Below are positions 48,500 through 56,172 of a DNA stretch of 64,000 nucleotides, in pieces; the stretch's first letter is position 1; the number at the start of each line of letters is the position of its first letter. Source of the stretch: Aquibium oceanicum (GTDB lineage Bacteria > Pseudomonadota > Alphaproteobacteria > Rhizobiales > Rhizobiaceae); the NCBI RefSeq assembly GCF_001889605.1, contig NZ_CP018171.1, positions 4,873,501-4,937,500 of the forward strand. The letters are read 5' to 3'. The notes under the pieces were generated by a model. That model saw only the letters and a program-made list of their open reading frames with translations. It ran no database searches and was not told the DNA's origin. The translations under genes and the position numbers were made by a program.

Positions 48500-48966
48500 A
48501 CCTTCACGGGATAAAGCTGTCGAAGATCGCGCTCAGCCACCGCCGCCGACGCGACCGGCTGTGTCATGCGATGGCCGTCCGCCTTGCGCTCCACCGCGAA
48601 GCCCGAGCCCGTCCACATGACGCGATACTTCTCGTCTTCGAACAGGCCATCAAAACGCGCCGAGAACGTCGTCACGCGAGGCTTGGACAGAACGGCTTTC
48701 TTCATGTCGCTATCGGTGACAATCGATTCAGCAGACCAGCTTTCATCGAACGCGACCATGTACACCCGGTCATGCTTGCGAAGGCTGTTCCCACTCGACT
48801 GGACCCGCCGCCAGATGCCAGGCTCTTTCAGGTCATCGAGCACGATTTCTTTCGGCATACGGACCATGTATTCCCGCCAGCCGAACCCGTTCGAATTCAG
48901 TGTGACCAAGCGCGGATCGATCTCCGCCGGCTTGCGTGGCGCGAGTTCTACCGTTTCGTCTTTCAT
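48496..48966 (-). CDS. Uncharacterised phage-type protein, six-gene operon
   Basis: A 156-residue protein. The segment YMVRMPKEIVLDDLKEPGIWRRVQ followed by LRKHDRVYMVAFDESWSAE has the layout of small proteins I recall near the head genes of podovirus-like alphaproteobacterial prophages ('...dP.yW..v...L...DrI.v...D.sw.A...'). That resemblance is a weak inference. The ATG start overlaps the preceding stop (TGATG). Confidence 0.65.
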   Translation of the reverse strand: MKDETVELAPRKPAEIDPRLVTLNSNGFGWREYMVRMPKEIVLDDLKEPGIWRRVQSSGNSLRKHDRVYMVAFDESWSAESIVTDSDMKKAVLSKPRVTTFSARFDGLFEDEKYRVMWTGSGFAVERKADGHRMTQPVASAAVAERDLRQLYPVKV

Positions 48967-49136
48967 CAGAGTGTCCCCTTATCAACGAGCTTTCCGCCGC
49001 GATCTTCCGCCAGTTCTCGCGTCGGGAAACGCTCAAGCTGTTCCCCGTCCGGACGGCAGAGCCAATAGGTGTTCGGCCCGGTGCGATGCACCATTGCCCG
49101 ACCGTCAAGGATCATCTCTTTCTCGTTCTTCTCCAT
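48966..49136 (-). CDS. 56-residue protein, six-gene operon
   Basis: The product begins MEKNEKEMILDGRAMVHRTG and continues TYWLCRPDGEQLERFPTREL. It is a compact, possibly beta-rich small domain. It starts one base after the upstream stop and its TGA overlaps the next ATG. The coupling on both sides supports a real gene despite its size. Confidence 0.65.
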   Translation of the reverse strand: MEKNEKEMILDGRAMVHRTGPNTYWLCRPDGEQLERFPTRELAEDRGGKLVDKGTL

Positions 49137-49137
49137 C

Positions 49138-49737
49138 TCATTCGCCTTTCAATGCCGGTTCGATCTCATGTGCGGAAATCTTCTCTTCCGCCTCCCGCCA
49201 GTTGCCGGCATGGAACGGCGGATGGATCGGCCATTCGATATGGCCGAAACGGTTCGTTGCCATTCCAACCGGGGACAGCGCGTCGGCCAGAAGCCAGCTA
49301 AGGCGCTGTTCGAAATACGGTCCGGTGATGGTATGCGGAGCCGGATAGCCCAGCGCCCGCACCCCGGCATGAACCGACGTTGTCAGGTTGCGAACGTCCT
49401 TCAACGCGCCCGCCAGTTCGCGTGCCAGCGTGTCAGCCGTTTCTAGCGCTTCCAGACGTTCGGAATGCAGGTTGGCAAGTTCCTCCCGCTTGGCCTTCCT
49501 GCGCGCCTGTATGGCCTTGTCAGAGGCTTCACGTTCGCGCCGGGTGACTTCCCCTTCCGCCGCTTCAAGAGCCTCTATCTCGTGCTCTAGGGCGTCTATG
49601 GCGCTATGGTCGAACTTGCGTCCCTCAAGGATCGCCGTGCCCGCCTTGTCCCTCAGCACCTTGAGCCGTGACGCGGCCTCACTCTTGCGAGTGGCAAGGG
49701 TATCCATGGCGCTGGCCGTGGTCTCAAGCTGTTGCAT
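49138..49737 (-). CDS. Coiled-coil protein, six-gene operon
   Basis: A 199-residue protein whose first about 120 residues form a strong coiled coil (ALEHEIEALEAAEGEVTRRE, RRKAKREELANLHSERLEAL). A more globular end contains GYPAPHTITGPYFEQRLSWLL and HIEWPIHPPFHAGNW. GGAGG lies before the ATG at 49737, inside the end of the upstream gene (overlap 14 nt). This shape resembles scaffold or assembly proteins, but no family is recognised. Confidence 0.65.
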   Translation of the reverse strand: MQQLETTASAMDTLATRKSEAASRLKVLRDKAGTAILEGRKFDHSAIDALEHEIEALEAAEGEVTRREREASDKAIQARRKAKREELANLHSERLEALETADTLARELAGALKDVRNLTTSVHAGVRALGYPAPHTITGPYFEQRLSWLLADALSPVGMATNRFGHIEWPIHPPFHAGNWREAEEKISAHEIEPALKGE

Positions 49738-50338
49738 CGGATGCCTCCAGTTCCAGCAAGCGAGCGATGCCTATCTCTTGCGCTAGATTGGCGAGAGGTT
49801 CGGGAAGGGGATGGCCTGCATCGATGGCTTCACGGATGACGTGAGCTACCCGGCGGGCCAGGTCGTAGCGTCCCGCACGGTCGAGAGGGAGCGCGTAGCT
49901 TTCGCCGTCGCCGTTGGCCGTGGTGGCTACATCGGCAGGGGAAAGGGTGACGAGCTTGCCAGTCCAAGCCGGCGCGGGAGGCATGGGCGGAACAGCCGCA
50001 GCCTTACCCTTTAGGTCTAGGGTCTCAAGCACGCGGCGAAGCTGCCCCACGGTCGTCTGATAGTCCTTGAGGGCGTCAGCGTTCGCCAGTCCGGCCTTCG
50101 CAAAGCCTTCCTCAGCGCGCTCAAGTTCAACCTGCATGGTAGCGGCGCGGCGGACTAGGGAGCGCTGCATTTCCGTGAGCGCGTCCACGCCGCCTAGATC
50201 GTCGGAAAGCGCGACTATCACGTCACGAAACCGGCGCGCCCATTTGCTGCGCCCGTCCATATCGCCGAGCGAACCGTTGGTAATGCGGCTACGGCCTTGC
50301 GCCTTTGTGGTGGCTTTCACCGGGGTTGCAGATGGCAT
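49724..50338 (-). CDS. First protein of the six-gene operon, unknown
   Basis: A 204-residue protein with a basic N-terminus (KATTKAQGRSRITNGS). The helical segment RFRDVIVALSDDLGGVDALTEMQRSLVRRAATM is followed by a proline-rich linker and a second helical domain. The SLVRRAA-type helical segment resembles small terminase-like or phage DNA-binding proteins only in general style. Its promoter must lie in the repeat-rich region upstream. Confidence 0.65.
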   Translation of the reverse strand: MPSATPVKATTKAQGRSRITNGSLGDMDGRSKWARRFRDVIVALSDDLGGVDALTEMQRSLVRRAATMQVELERAEEGFAKAGLANADALKDYQTTVGQLRRVLETLDLKGKAAAVPPMPPAPAWTGKLVTLSPADVATTANGDGESYALPLDRAGRYDLARRVAHVIREAIDAGHPLPEPLANLAQEIGIARLLELEASDATA

Positions 50339-50574
50339 TTCGAAGCAGCCTTATTCGTCTGTTATTCGACATATACCGGAGTTAGCCCGCTAAGTCACTG
50401 TTTTTCAATGGCCGCCAGTGTTCGCCAGCGTTCATGTTTCCGCCTTCAATGGGCGCAAACGCCAGATCGGGAGTGACTCGAGGATCAGCGCGACAGGGCA
50501 AGACGCAAAAAATCGGCTGTGCGACAGACGGAAAGAGGGCCCATTAGACCGAGAATTAATCTTCGCCCCTCAAA

Positions 50575-50662
50575 CGGGACAAATCGGGACAAGTCGGGAC
50601 AAGTCCCGCAGAAGGGCCGGGACATACCGGGACACACCCCTATAAGGGTGTCCCGTGTCCCG
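50575..50662. repeat. Iteron-like CGGGACA repeat cluster
   Basis: Five direct copies of CGGGACA start at 50575, 50585, 50595, 50618 and 50628, the first three and the last two spaced exactly 10 bp. Two inverted copies (TGTCCCG) lie at 50649 and 50656. The cluster is in the 338-nt gap between the RepA-like gene and the six-gene operon; the rest of that gap (50339-50574) holds further GGCGAAC-like motifs near 50410-50432 and no gene. This phasing is typical of initiator-binding iterons or a multi-site operator. Confidence 0.6.
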
Positions 50663-50676
50663 TCTGCTGTCCCCTC

Positions 50677-51744
50677 TCAGAAGCATCGCCAAACGTGTTC
50701 ATCGTAGATACGGACTATCCCCTTGTCCTGAAGAGCGTTCCTGATCCGCTGGAATGCTTTCTTGCGCGCTTCTGGCGTGTCCTTGTCTGCTATGCCGTGA
50801 GTGTAGCAACGGGACCGCCAATGCTCGACCAGCACGACCTTGCACGGGGGCCATTCGGTTCCCTGTCTAGTGACGCCTTTGAAAACGAGTGCATCGTCCA
50901 GAGCATCAAGCGCCGTCCTTTGCTTCACGCTTAGCTTTGACGTCTTGGACGGCTTTACGGCATCGTCCAAGACGGGAACGAGGCTCCCGCCTGTAGTCGT
51001 CATCCGAAAGCCCCATTGCCCTGTGCTGTCAGCGTCCTTGTGACGTTCGATTGTCAGCGTTGACGTTAGCGCTTCCTTGTCCCCTTCCACGCGCATACGG
51101 CTATCAAAGGAGCCCCAGAAGTGGGTATGCATCCGGGCGCGGGTATCGTCCTGCCATCCGGTATGTGCGACGGTGAGGATAGCCGCGCCGGTCTCGCGAA
51201 GAATGCGCTGGATACCATGCACCCATGCACGCGCCGTCTTGTCCTCGATCTCGGAACCCGCCATCGATCCGCCGAAGATATCCACCACGACTAGGGCGAA
51301 CGTGCCAATAGATGCCATGGACGAAATCAGCGCTGACACGTCGTCCACCACGTCCAGCCGGATTTCTCGCGGGAACAGGTGCACGTTTTCGCGCTCTTCA
51401 ATCGACATGGAATGATAGTCAAACCATGTCGGGATGCGAAGGCGTCCGACACCAACGGAACCTTCCGTGGCGACAAACAGCACCTTGCCCTGTGCTGTCC
51501 TGCCACCGTGCCATGGTTGGCCTGTCGAGACGGAACAGCCAATGTCGATGGCAAGGAAGCTTTTGAACGAGTTTGACTTGCCGAACATCAATGCCGTGCT
51601 GCGCTTCTGGATAAGCCCTTCCACGAGCCATTCCGGTTCCGGCATTGCCTCCATTTCGGCATAAGACAGGATATGCAGCGGCGGTGCCTTTCTGGCCTCT
51701 TTCCGCATGTGATCTTCCAACGGAACAGCGCTAAAACTGTTCAT
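50677..51744 (-). CDS. RepA-like hexameric ATPase/helicase (AAA_25 type)
   Basis: A 355-residue protein resembling plasmid RSF1010 RepA-type RecA-fold ATPases. Walker A is MFGKSNSFKSFLAID, Walker B is ALVVVDIFGGSM, and a sensor-like AAILTVAHTGWQ follows. The last about 90 residues (LSVKQRTALDALDDALVFKG onwards) look like a winged-helix domain. It probably loads on or unwinds the element's replication origin, which may be the iteron cluster right after it. The start overlaps the preceding stop (ATGA). Confidence 0.82.
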   Translation of the reverse strand: MNSFSAVPLEDHMRKEARKAPPLHILSYAEMEAMPEPEWLVEGLIQKRSTALMFGKSNSFKSFLAIDIGCSVSTGQPWHGGRTAQGKVLFVATEGSVGVGRLRIPTWFDYHSMSIEERENVHLFPREIRLDVVDDVSALISSMASIGTFALVVVDIFGGSMAGSEIEDKTARAWVHGIQRILRETGAAILTVAHTGWQDDTRARMHTHFWGSFDSRMRVEGDKEALTSTLTIERHKDADSTGQWGFRMTTTGGSLVPVLDDAVKPSKTSKLSVKQRTALDALDDALVFKGVTRQGTEWPPCKVVLVEHWRSRCYTHGIADKDTPEARKKAFQRIRNALQDKGIVRIYDEHVWRCF

Positions 51745-52253
51745 GCGGCCACCGCCTTCCTGCCAGTCAGAACGAAGATTTCCGGCTTGTGGGGCGGTTC
51801 GAAATGCCGGCGGAACTGGAACAGCAATTCATCGGCAATCGCGATGCGAGGGCAGTCCTGTAGCCGGGACCATGCACGCGACCAATCGAGGATGACTATG
51901 CCGTCACGCTTGGCCTGTAGCCAATCGAGGGGATTGGCAAAGACGTTCAAGTTGCAGTCGAACGAGTAGGTTGCCGGGTTGTCTATAACGTCCTGTCCAA
52001 GCGCGAATGCGCGGTTGCAGTCGGTCGCCAGATCGCCCGTGCGAGGCTGCCAGAAGACAACATCGTCGCCTTCATCGAAGGCCAGCCAGGGTGAACCTCC
52101 GCTGTCAGCTTCGAAGATGCCATCGTGCGCCTTGCGACCGTGCGCCAGCCGGATAGGTTCCGGACGGATCATCGCTTCGATTGTGACGCCCGACTTTAGC
52201 AGCCAATCAATTTGCGCCTGCTTTAGTCCGGTGAATTCGGAAGAGTGCATCAT
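51741..52253 (-). CDS. Uncharacterised protein of the replication operon
   Basis: A 170-residue protein. GLKQAQIDWLLKSGVTIEAM is at the start, SPWLAFDEGDDVVFWQPRTGD is in the middle, and GIVILDWSRAWSRL is followed by a closing basic helix. It is coupled to the RepA-like gene by a four-base overlap, so a role as primase-like or initiator partner is plausible but not shown by motifs. Two adjacent ATG codons begin it at 52253. Confidence 0.65.
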   Translation of the reverse strand: MMHSSEFTGLKQAQIDWLLKSGVTIEAMIRPEPIRLAHGRKAHDGIFEADSGGSPWLAFDEGDDVVFWQPRTGDLATDCNRAFALGQDVIDNPATYSFDCNLNVFANPLDWLQAKRDGIVILDWSRAWSRLQDCPRIAIADELLFQFRRHFEPPHKPEIFVLTGRKAVAA

Positions 52254-52456
52254 ACCATCGCCCTCCCGTATGCGAGTTCGGCAACGGCCCGCGCCATCGG
52301 CCAAGAGACCGCGAAGCGGGATCGAACGCGCGCCGCTTGCCTTTCGGTGAGAGTTTCGGCATTGTCTGGAAAGGGATTGCTGCCGCGCATTCCAATCTTT
52401 CGAGAGCCGGCCGTCGCCACAACGGCCGGTTTTCGCTTTTCCGGGGGACCGTTCAT
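52250..52456 (-). CDS. Small basic protein of the replication operon
   Basis: A 68-residue basic protein (SNPFPDNAETLTERQAARVR, MARAVAELAYGRAM). AGGAGG lies eight bases before the ATG at 52456, which overlaps the stop of the gene before; its own stop overlaps the next two start codons. The short helical part could bind DNA. Unknown. Confidence 0.6.
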   Translation of the reverse strand: MNGPPEKRKPAVVATAGSRKIGMRGSNPFPDNAETLTERQAARVRSRFAVSWPMARAVAELAYGRAMV

Positions 52457-52653
52457 CAAGCGGCCCTCCTGCGCCGCAGCGTAGCGGCCCGCAAGACTTC
52501 AATTGCTTGCTTGTTCGTGATGCCGAACCGCTCGCAAAGCGTCGGGATTAGTGCCCTGCGAACCCGATCCTGTGGACGGCGGGCGTTCCATTCCGCTACC
52601 GCGTCGATCATTTCGCGGTCAGGAACGAAAGTGTCGGAAGGGTTGTCCATCAT
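52456..52653 (-). CDS. Small helical, possible HTH protein
   Basis: A 65-residue product. MIDAVAEWNARRPQDRVRRA is followed by PTLCERFGITNKQAIEVLRAA, which reads like a helix-turn-helix, and a basic RRRR tail. GGAGG lies before the ATG pair at 52653. It is the second gene in the excisionase-led operon. Confidence 0.65.
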   Translation of the reverse strand: MMDNPSDTFVPDREMIDAVAEWNARRPQDRVRRALIPTLCERFGITNKQAIEVLRAATLRRRRAA

Positions 52654-52853
52654 GCAGCCTCCACAAGCGGGAGGGACGCCAGATAGGCTTTGAAGTCGTC
52701 GGCAAGGATCAGCGTGCGCCGTCCGCACTTGCGCGCCGGTAGCAGCCCTTCGCCAATGGCTTCATATATCTTTGTCCGCCCCACCGGAGCGCGTGCCACG
52801 CACTCGTCAATCGAAAGGCCGAACTTTTCCGAGATGTCCGTTTGCTGGTGCAT
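52650..52853 (-). CDS. Excisionase-like HTH protein (AlpA/MerR-like)
   Basis: A 67-residue protein with the compact winged-helix pattern of excisionases: FGLSIDECVARAPVGRTKIYEAIGEGLLPARKCGRRTLILADDFKAYL. Such proteins bend att DNA and direct the integrase to excision, and often act as regulators too. It leads the overlapping operon down to the RepA-like gene, so excision and replication would be switched on together. Confidence 0.82.
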   Translation of the reverse strand: MHQQTDISEKFGLSIDECVARAPVGRTKIYEAIGEGLLPARKCGRRTLILADDFKAYLASLPLVEAA

Positions 52854-52872
52854 ATCTTGTTCCCGTGGCTGT

Positions 52873-52943
52873 TGGCGAATTCGCCGTTGTTCACGAGACC
52901 AAGATTGCTGGCACTAGCGCGTAATTCGCCTAGGGCAATTACG
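52873..52943. promoter_or_regulatory. Two dyads upstream of the excisionase gene: candidate operators
   Basis: GGCGAATTCGCC at 52873-52884 is a perfect 12-bp palindrome. A 26-bp near-perfect dyad lies at 52918-52943 (arms GCGTAATT and AATTACGC). Both contain AATTCGCC, so one protein may bind the two. They precede the xis-rep operon. Confidence 0.55.
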
Positions 52944-53487
52944 CTTTGTTGAGCGATAAACTTCGCGCCGTTTCGAGCATTACCCGGACGTGTTCTTCCG
53001 CACTCAGTTCCGGATATCTGCTACGATCACGAAGCCACTCATGATAGGCGTCACGAAGCTCGCCTTTCTTGCGCTTCACGTTACCGCGATAGTGAATGAG
53101 GCTTTTCTTATCCATCCCGAGCGCCCGCGAAACATATGTCGCCGACTTATCCAGCGTCCAGCCGGGAGCTTCTGACAGTATGGTGATAGCCGCCGCTGCC
53201 ATTGTGTCATGCGATGCCGAGAAGGCCTTTTTTGTAGAACGCCGTTCGGCATTCGCCAGCGTAAACAGACTATTGTTTCGCCCTTCGCTGACATCTTCCA
53301 ACGCACTGTAGAGATGGTGCAGCGGTGCGCGTAGCCGCCGATCAACGCCCGCGTCCGCTAGAAACTCGTACACGGCTCCGAGGCTCTTCCGGACTAGCCG
53401 TCGTTCTTCGTCATCCGTATCGTCGTTTTCGCGGGATTGCGCGGCCTCAAGTTTTCGAACCAGTTCGGCTAGCAGATCATTCCGCAT
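52939..53487 (-). CDS. Uncharacterised protein downstream of the integrase, possible regulator
   Basis: A 182-residue mostly helical protein. A charged N-terminal part (LVRKLEAAQSRENDDTDDEE) precedes ATYVSRALGMDKKSLIHYRGNV, which reads like a helix-turn-helix, and YHEWLRDRSRYPEL. The ATG at 53487 lies inside the end of the integrase gene, with GGGGTG upstream; a GTG nine bases earlier is possible. It is co-expressed with the integrase and sits next to the operator dyads, so a repressor role is conceivable. Confidence 0.6.
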   Translation of the reverse strand: MRNDLLAELVRKLEAAQSRENDDTDDEERRLVRKSLGAVYEFLADAGVDRRLRAPLHHLYSALEDVSEGRNNSLFTLANAERRSTKKAFSASHDTMAAAAITILSEAPGWTLDKSATYVSRALGMDKKSLIHYRGNVKRKKGELRDAYHEWLRDRSRYPELSAEEHVRVMLETARSLSLNKA

Positions 53488-54841
53488 GATATGCACCCCG
53501 CAACGTAATGACGTTGCCCTGTGTCGGCATCATGGGAACGATTGCCGCCCGCGCCATGTCCTCCAGTCCGTCCGTGACATGCGCGGAATAGTGGTCTTCG
53601 ATCATCTTTACTGACGTGTCATGCAGCGCCGCGACAAGCCGGATAGGCAGGTTCGCCTTGATGCCCCTGACGATGCTGGAATGACGCAAGGCGTAGGGAA
53701 TGACATCGGCCATACCCGCCGCGTCGCGGATCGCCTGCCACGGACGGCCGATTTCGGATGACGACTGCCACGGTCCACGGTAGCCCTTGTACCAAGCGAT
53801 GCTGCCCTTGCGCTGTTCCCACCGCCAGCGCTCCAAAAGGAATTCGTCCGGCTTGCGGCCCGTCACCACAGGGACAAGCGCGTCCATGATGTCACGGCCC
53901 ACAGGAACCGTGATCGAACCGGACTTCCCGCCCCTGCCCTTCCGGCTAACCGGGATCAGGAGCCGGGATGCGGCAATCTGGCAATCGCCGACGCGAAGGC
54001 GTGCAACCTGCGAGAAGCGGGCGCCAGTGGCCGCAAGCACGAGCACGAGGCGGAACAGGTCGCCGCCCCTGTCCTGCTCCTGATCCACTTCCCTTGCCGC
54101 GCGGAGAAGCCGCGCGATATCGCTATCGGGGAGTATCTGGTTTTCCCGTGCGATCGGGTCTTCATCGTCCATGGTTTCCAGCGCCCGCAAGCCATGCTTC
54201 ACGATGCCGGGGAATGTCGGGTCCAGACGGTCCCGGTTCGCAGCGTATGCGCTGTTAAGCGCCGCCTTGAGGTCGTTTATCAGCCGTTGCCGGGAGGATG
54301 CCTTCATACCGTCCGACAAGTCGGCGCGCCATGTGAGCAGATCGCTTTCCTTAAGCGCATGAAGCGGGATCGCCGCCAAGGGAGCCGCCCCGATTTCTTC
54401 CTGCTTTCCCCGCGCCGGCTGGCCAAGCACATAGCGGCTCAACCGCCTTCCGCCGTCCGAACGCTTCTCCCGCCCTGCCCTCTTGCTGTCCCGAGCGTCG
54501 CGCGCCGCGATGTAGCTTTCGACCGCATGAGCAACCGTGAGCACGGGACCGGCTGCCGCTGCAATGGCTTCCTGCCGTGCGGTCTCGACCGTGGCGCGGG
54601 CTTGCTTGACTGCCGCGTGATAATCGAGCGTCCCGGTCTTGATCGCGTCATCCGCCGTGCCGATGGACGATTGCTTATAGCCGATGCCGACGCGCCAGCG
54701 GACAAGCCACACGCCGCCCCGCTTGCCTTTGCGATAGCCAAGGTGAACTTCCGGGTCGATCGATTTCCAATGTGCTCCATGCGCCAGCTTGGCGCGGGCG
54801 TTCGGGGTTGTGATCGCGGCTTCCTTGAGGGTCTTCGCCAT
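53477..54841 (-). CDS. Tyrosine recombinase, integrase of element 1
   Basis: Inserts and excises the element at tRNA-Glu. The 454-residue protein has an N-terminal DUF4102-like/arm-binding part (LGYRKGKRGGVWLVRW), a SAM-like core-binding domain (about 110-215) and the catalytic domain with arginine in ATGARFSQVARLRVGD, the HxxR box YALRHSSIVRG and the nucleophile region HDTSVKMIEDHYS. GGAG lies eight bases before the ATG at 54841. It is 142 nt from attR, as usual for such elements. Confidence 0.94.
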   Translation of the reverse strand: MAKTLKEAAITTPNARAKLAHGAHWKSIDPEVHLGYRKGKRGGVWLVRWRVGIGYKQSSIGTADDAIKTGTLDYHAAVKQARATVETARQEAIAAAAGPVLTVAHAVESYIAARDARDSKRAGREKRSDGGRRLSRYVLGQPARGKQEEIGAAPLAAIPLHALKESDLLTWRADLSDGMKASSRQRLINDLKAALNSAYAANRDRLDPTFPGIVKHGLRALETMDDEDPIARENQILPDSDIARLLRAAREVDQEQDRGGDLFRLVLVLAATGARFSQVARLRVGDCQIAASRLLIPVSRKGRGGKSGSITVPVGRDIMDALVPVVTGRKPDEFLLERWRWEQRKGSIAWYKGYRGPWQSSSEIGRPWQAIRDAAGMADVIPYALRHSSIVRGIKANLPIRLVAALHDTSVKMIEDHYSAHVTDGLEDMARAAIVPMMPTQGNVITLRGAYHAE

Positions 54842-54883
54842 GTCCGTCACTCCAAACTCGTCTAATATCCGTCAAATATACAC

Positions 54884-54964
54884 TGGCGGACGCTGGCGAA
54901 CAATGGCGAACGTCAAATATTCTTTTCCTTTATTTTCATTAACTTAGACGAACAACGGCGGACA
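54884..54964 (+). repeat. Right integrase arm-type sites
   Basis: TGGCGGACG (54884), TGGCGAACA (54894) and TGGCGAACG (54904) follow one another at exactly 10 bp. CGGCGGACA at 54956 lies 19 bp before the attR core. They fit an arm-site consensus TGGCGRACR. Confidence 0.55.
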
Positions 54965-54982
54965 CACATCCAGTCGTGCTAA

Positions 54983-55030
54983 CGCCCTCTCACGGCGCAA
55001 ACAGGGGTTCGATTCCCCTTGGGCGTACCA
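54983..55030 (+). repeat. attR core, 48 bp
   Basis: An exact copy of 41726-41773. It holds only the 3' part of a tRNA (from the anticodon stem to CCA) and has no D arm or 5' acceptor strand, so it is not a working tRNA gene. It may also serve as the left attachment site of the second element. Confidence 0.95.
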
Positions 55031-55095
55031 TTCGGCCGTTTCGGGTTAACAATTTCAGCGGCTTATGAGTGGTTTTGTCTAACGGTCTTCGGCTG

Positions 55096-56172
55096 TTAGA
55101 CAGTTTTTGTTCCCTTTTCGTCTTCCGGGACCAGGTGCGCGATCGATTCCATCGCGGACCGAGCGGCCGTCTTTCGGTTCGCAGCTTCGACATATGTCTG
55201 AACCTCGGCCAGGTTTCTGTGCCCGCTGATGGCCATGATGTCGGTCGCGCTCCGCCCTGCGTCTGCAAGGCGAACACAGGCAGCTTTGCGAAGGCCATGA
55301 GGTGACAAGCCGGTTGGCAAACCGGCTTCCTTCACCATGTCGCGGAACCAGTTGGTGAAGCCGGCCTCCGTGAAGGGCTTCCCTTGTGCCGTCATCAGAA
55401 ACGTCAGGTTTTCGCGCTTGAGTACACTGAGCACCTCAGCGAAGCGACCCATGACAGGAATCGCGACCTCGGTTCCGGTCTTGGACTGCCGAATGGTTAA
55501 GTACCCGCCGCGTACGTGCTGCCAACCCATCCGAATGATGTCAGAACGCCTTTGAGCGGTAAGGAGCAACAGATCCATCGCTAGCCGCGCCCGAGTTCCC
55601 TTCGGATGCTTCGCGTAGAAGATTGCGATCTCATCCTCGGTCCAGGTGCGGAAGCCTGTGGACCGGTCTCGCAGCTTCTTTACGCCAACCGTCGGATTAT
55701 CAGCGCGGAACCTCTTCTTTACGGCGAAGCTCATCAGGATCTTGAGTGTCTTGCGCAATCGGTTAGCTGCTGCAGGCCGATCTGCCCTCTCGGCGATCAG
55801 TTTCTCAACGTGATCCGTCGTCAGCCCTGCGACGGACTTGTCACCGTGCTGGGCTCGGAAACGCTCGATGTCATTCCGATAGGTGCGCTGCGTTATCGGC
55901 GCGAGATTGTTGAACTCCGGTGTCTGGTAATACTTCGCGATCAGATCGGAGAAACTGCCAGGGATGGTCCTGCTCTTGCCGATCTCGACGACCTGCCGTT
56001 CGCCCGATATTGCCTTCGTATAGACTGCCATGAATTGCTCCGACCACACTGGAAGGGGCAGGTTCACGCCATGCATTGGATACCCAGGCCGACGGAACTG
56101 AGCACGCAACACCCCGCGGGAGTCGATGTACGGGCCCTTGACGTATTTTGGCTTATTCTTTCTCGGCGGCAT
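55096..56172 (-). CDS. Tyrosine recombinase, integrase of element 2
   Basis: A 358-residue phage-type integrase unrelated in detail to the first. An N-terminal SAM-like domain (YYQTPEFNNLAPITQRTYRNDIERF) leads to the catalytic domain with TAQRRSDIIRMGWQH (arginine), the HxxR box SPHGLRKAACVRLAD and SGHRNLAEVQTYVEA (histidine and nucleophile tyrosine). The ATG at 56172 overlaps the end of the small gene before it by 20 nt; a longer frame would replace that gene. It ends 65 nt from attR. Confidence 0.92.
   Translation of the reverse strand: MPPRKNKPKYVKGPYIDSRGVLRAQFRRPGYPMHGVNLPLPVWSEQFMAVYTKAISGERQVVEIGKSRTIPGSFSDLIAKYYQTPEFNNLAPITQRTYRNDIERFRAQHGDKSVAGLTTDHVEKLIAERADRPAAANRLRKTLKILMSFAVKKRFRADNPTVGVKKLRDRSTGFRTWTEDEIAIFYAKHPKGTRARLAMDLLLLTAQRRSDIIRMGWQHVRGGYLTIRQSKTGTEVAIPVMGRFAEVLSVLKRENLTFLMTAQGKPFTEAGFTNWFRDMVKEAGLPTGLSPHGLRKAACVRLADAGRSATDIMAISGHRNLAEVQTYVEAANRKTAARSAMESIAHLVPEDEKGTKTV

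Larger units (their letters stand above)
41774..55030. mobile_element. Integrative element 1 in tRNA-Glu (13.3 kb): phage-satellite-like or small IME
   Basis: It is bounded by the 48-bp attL/attR repeat. It carries a tyrosine integrase adjacent to attR, an excisionase-like gene, a RepA-like ATPase, iteron-like repeats, a six-gene overlapping operon, a toxin-antitoxin pair and a membrane-protein cargo. There is no recognisable capsid, portal, terminase, relaxase or type IV secretion gene. Base composition changes sharply inside it, with the segment at about 43-44.3 kb clearly AT-rich beside the GC-rich surroundings. Confidence 0.92.

Noticed and set aside
50575-50662. CRISPR array
   Set aside because: The repeat unit is only 7-10 bp with no spacers of regular size and no cas genes nearby.
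54983-55030. Second tRNA-Glu gene
   Set aside because: Only the 3' portion is present; without the 5' acceptor strand and D arm it is an attachment-site copy.
41774-55030. Complete prophage
   Set aside because: No capsid, portal, large terminase or tail gene can be recognised in 13 kb.
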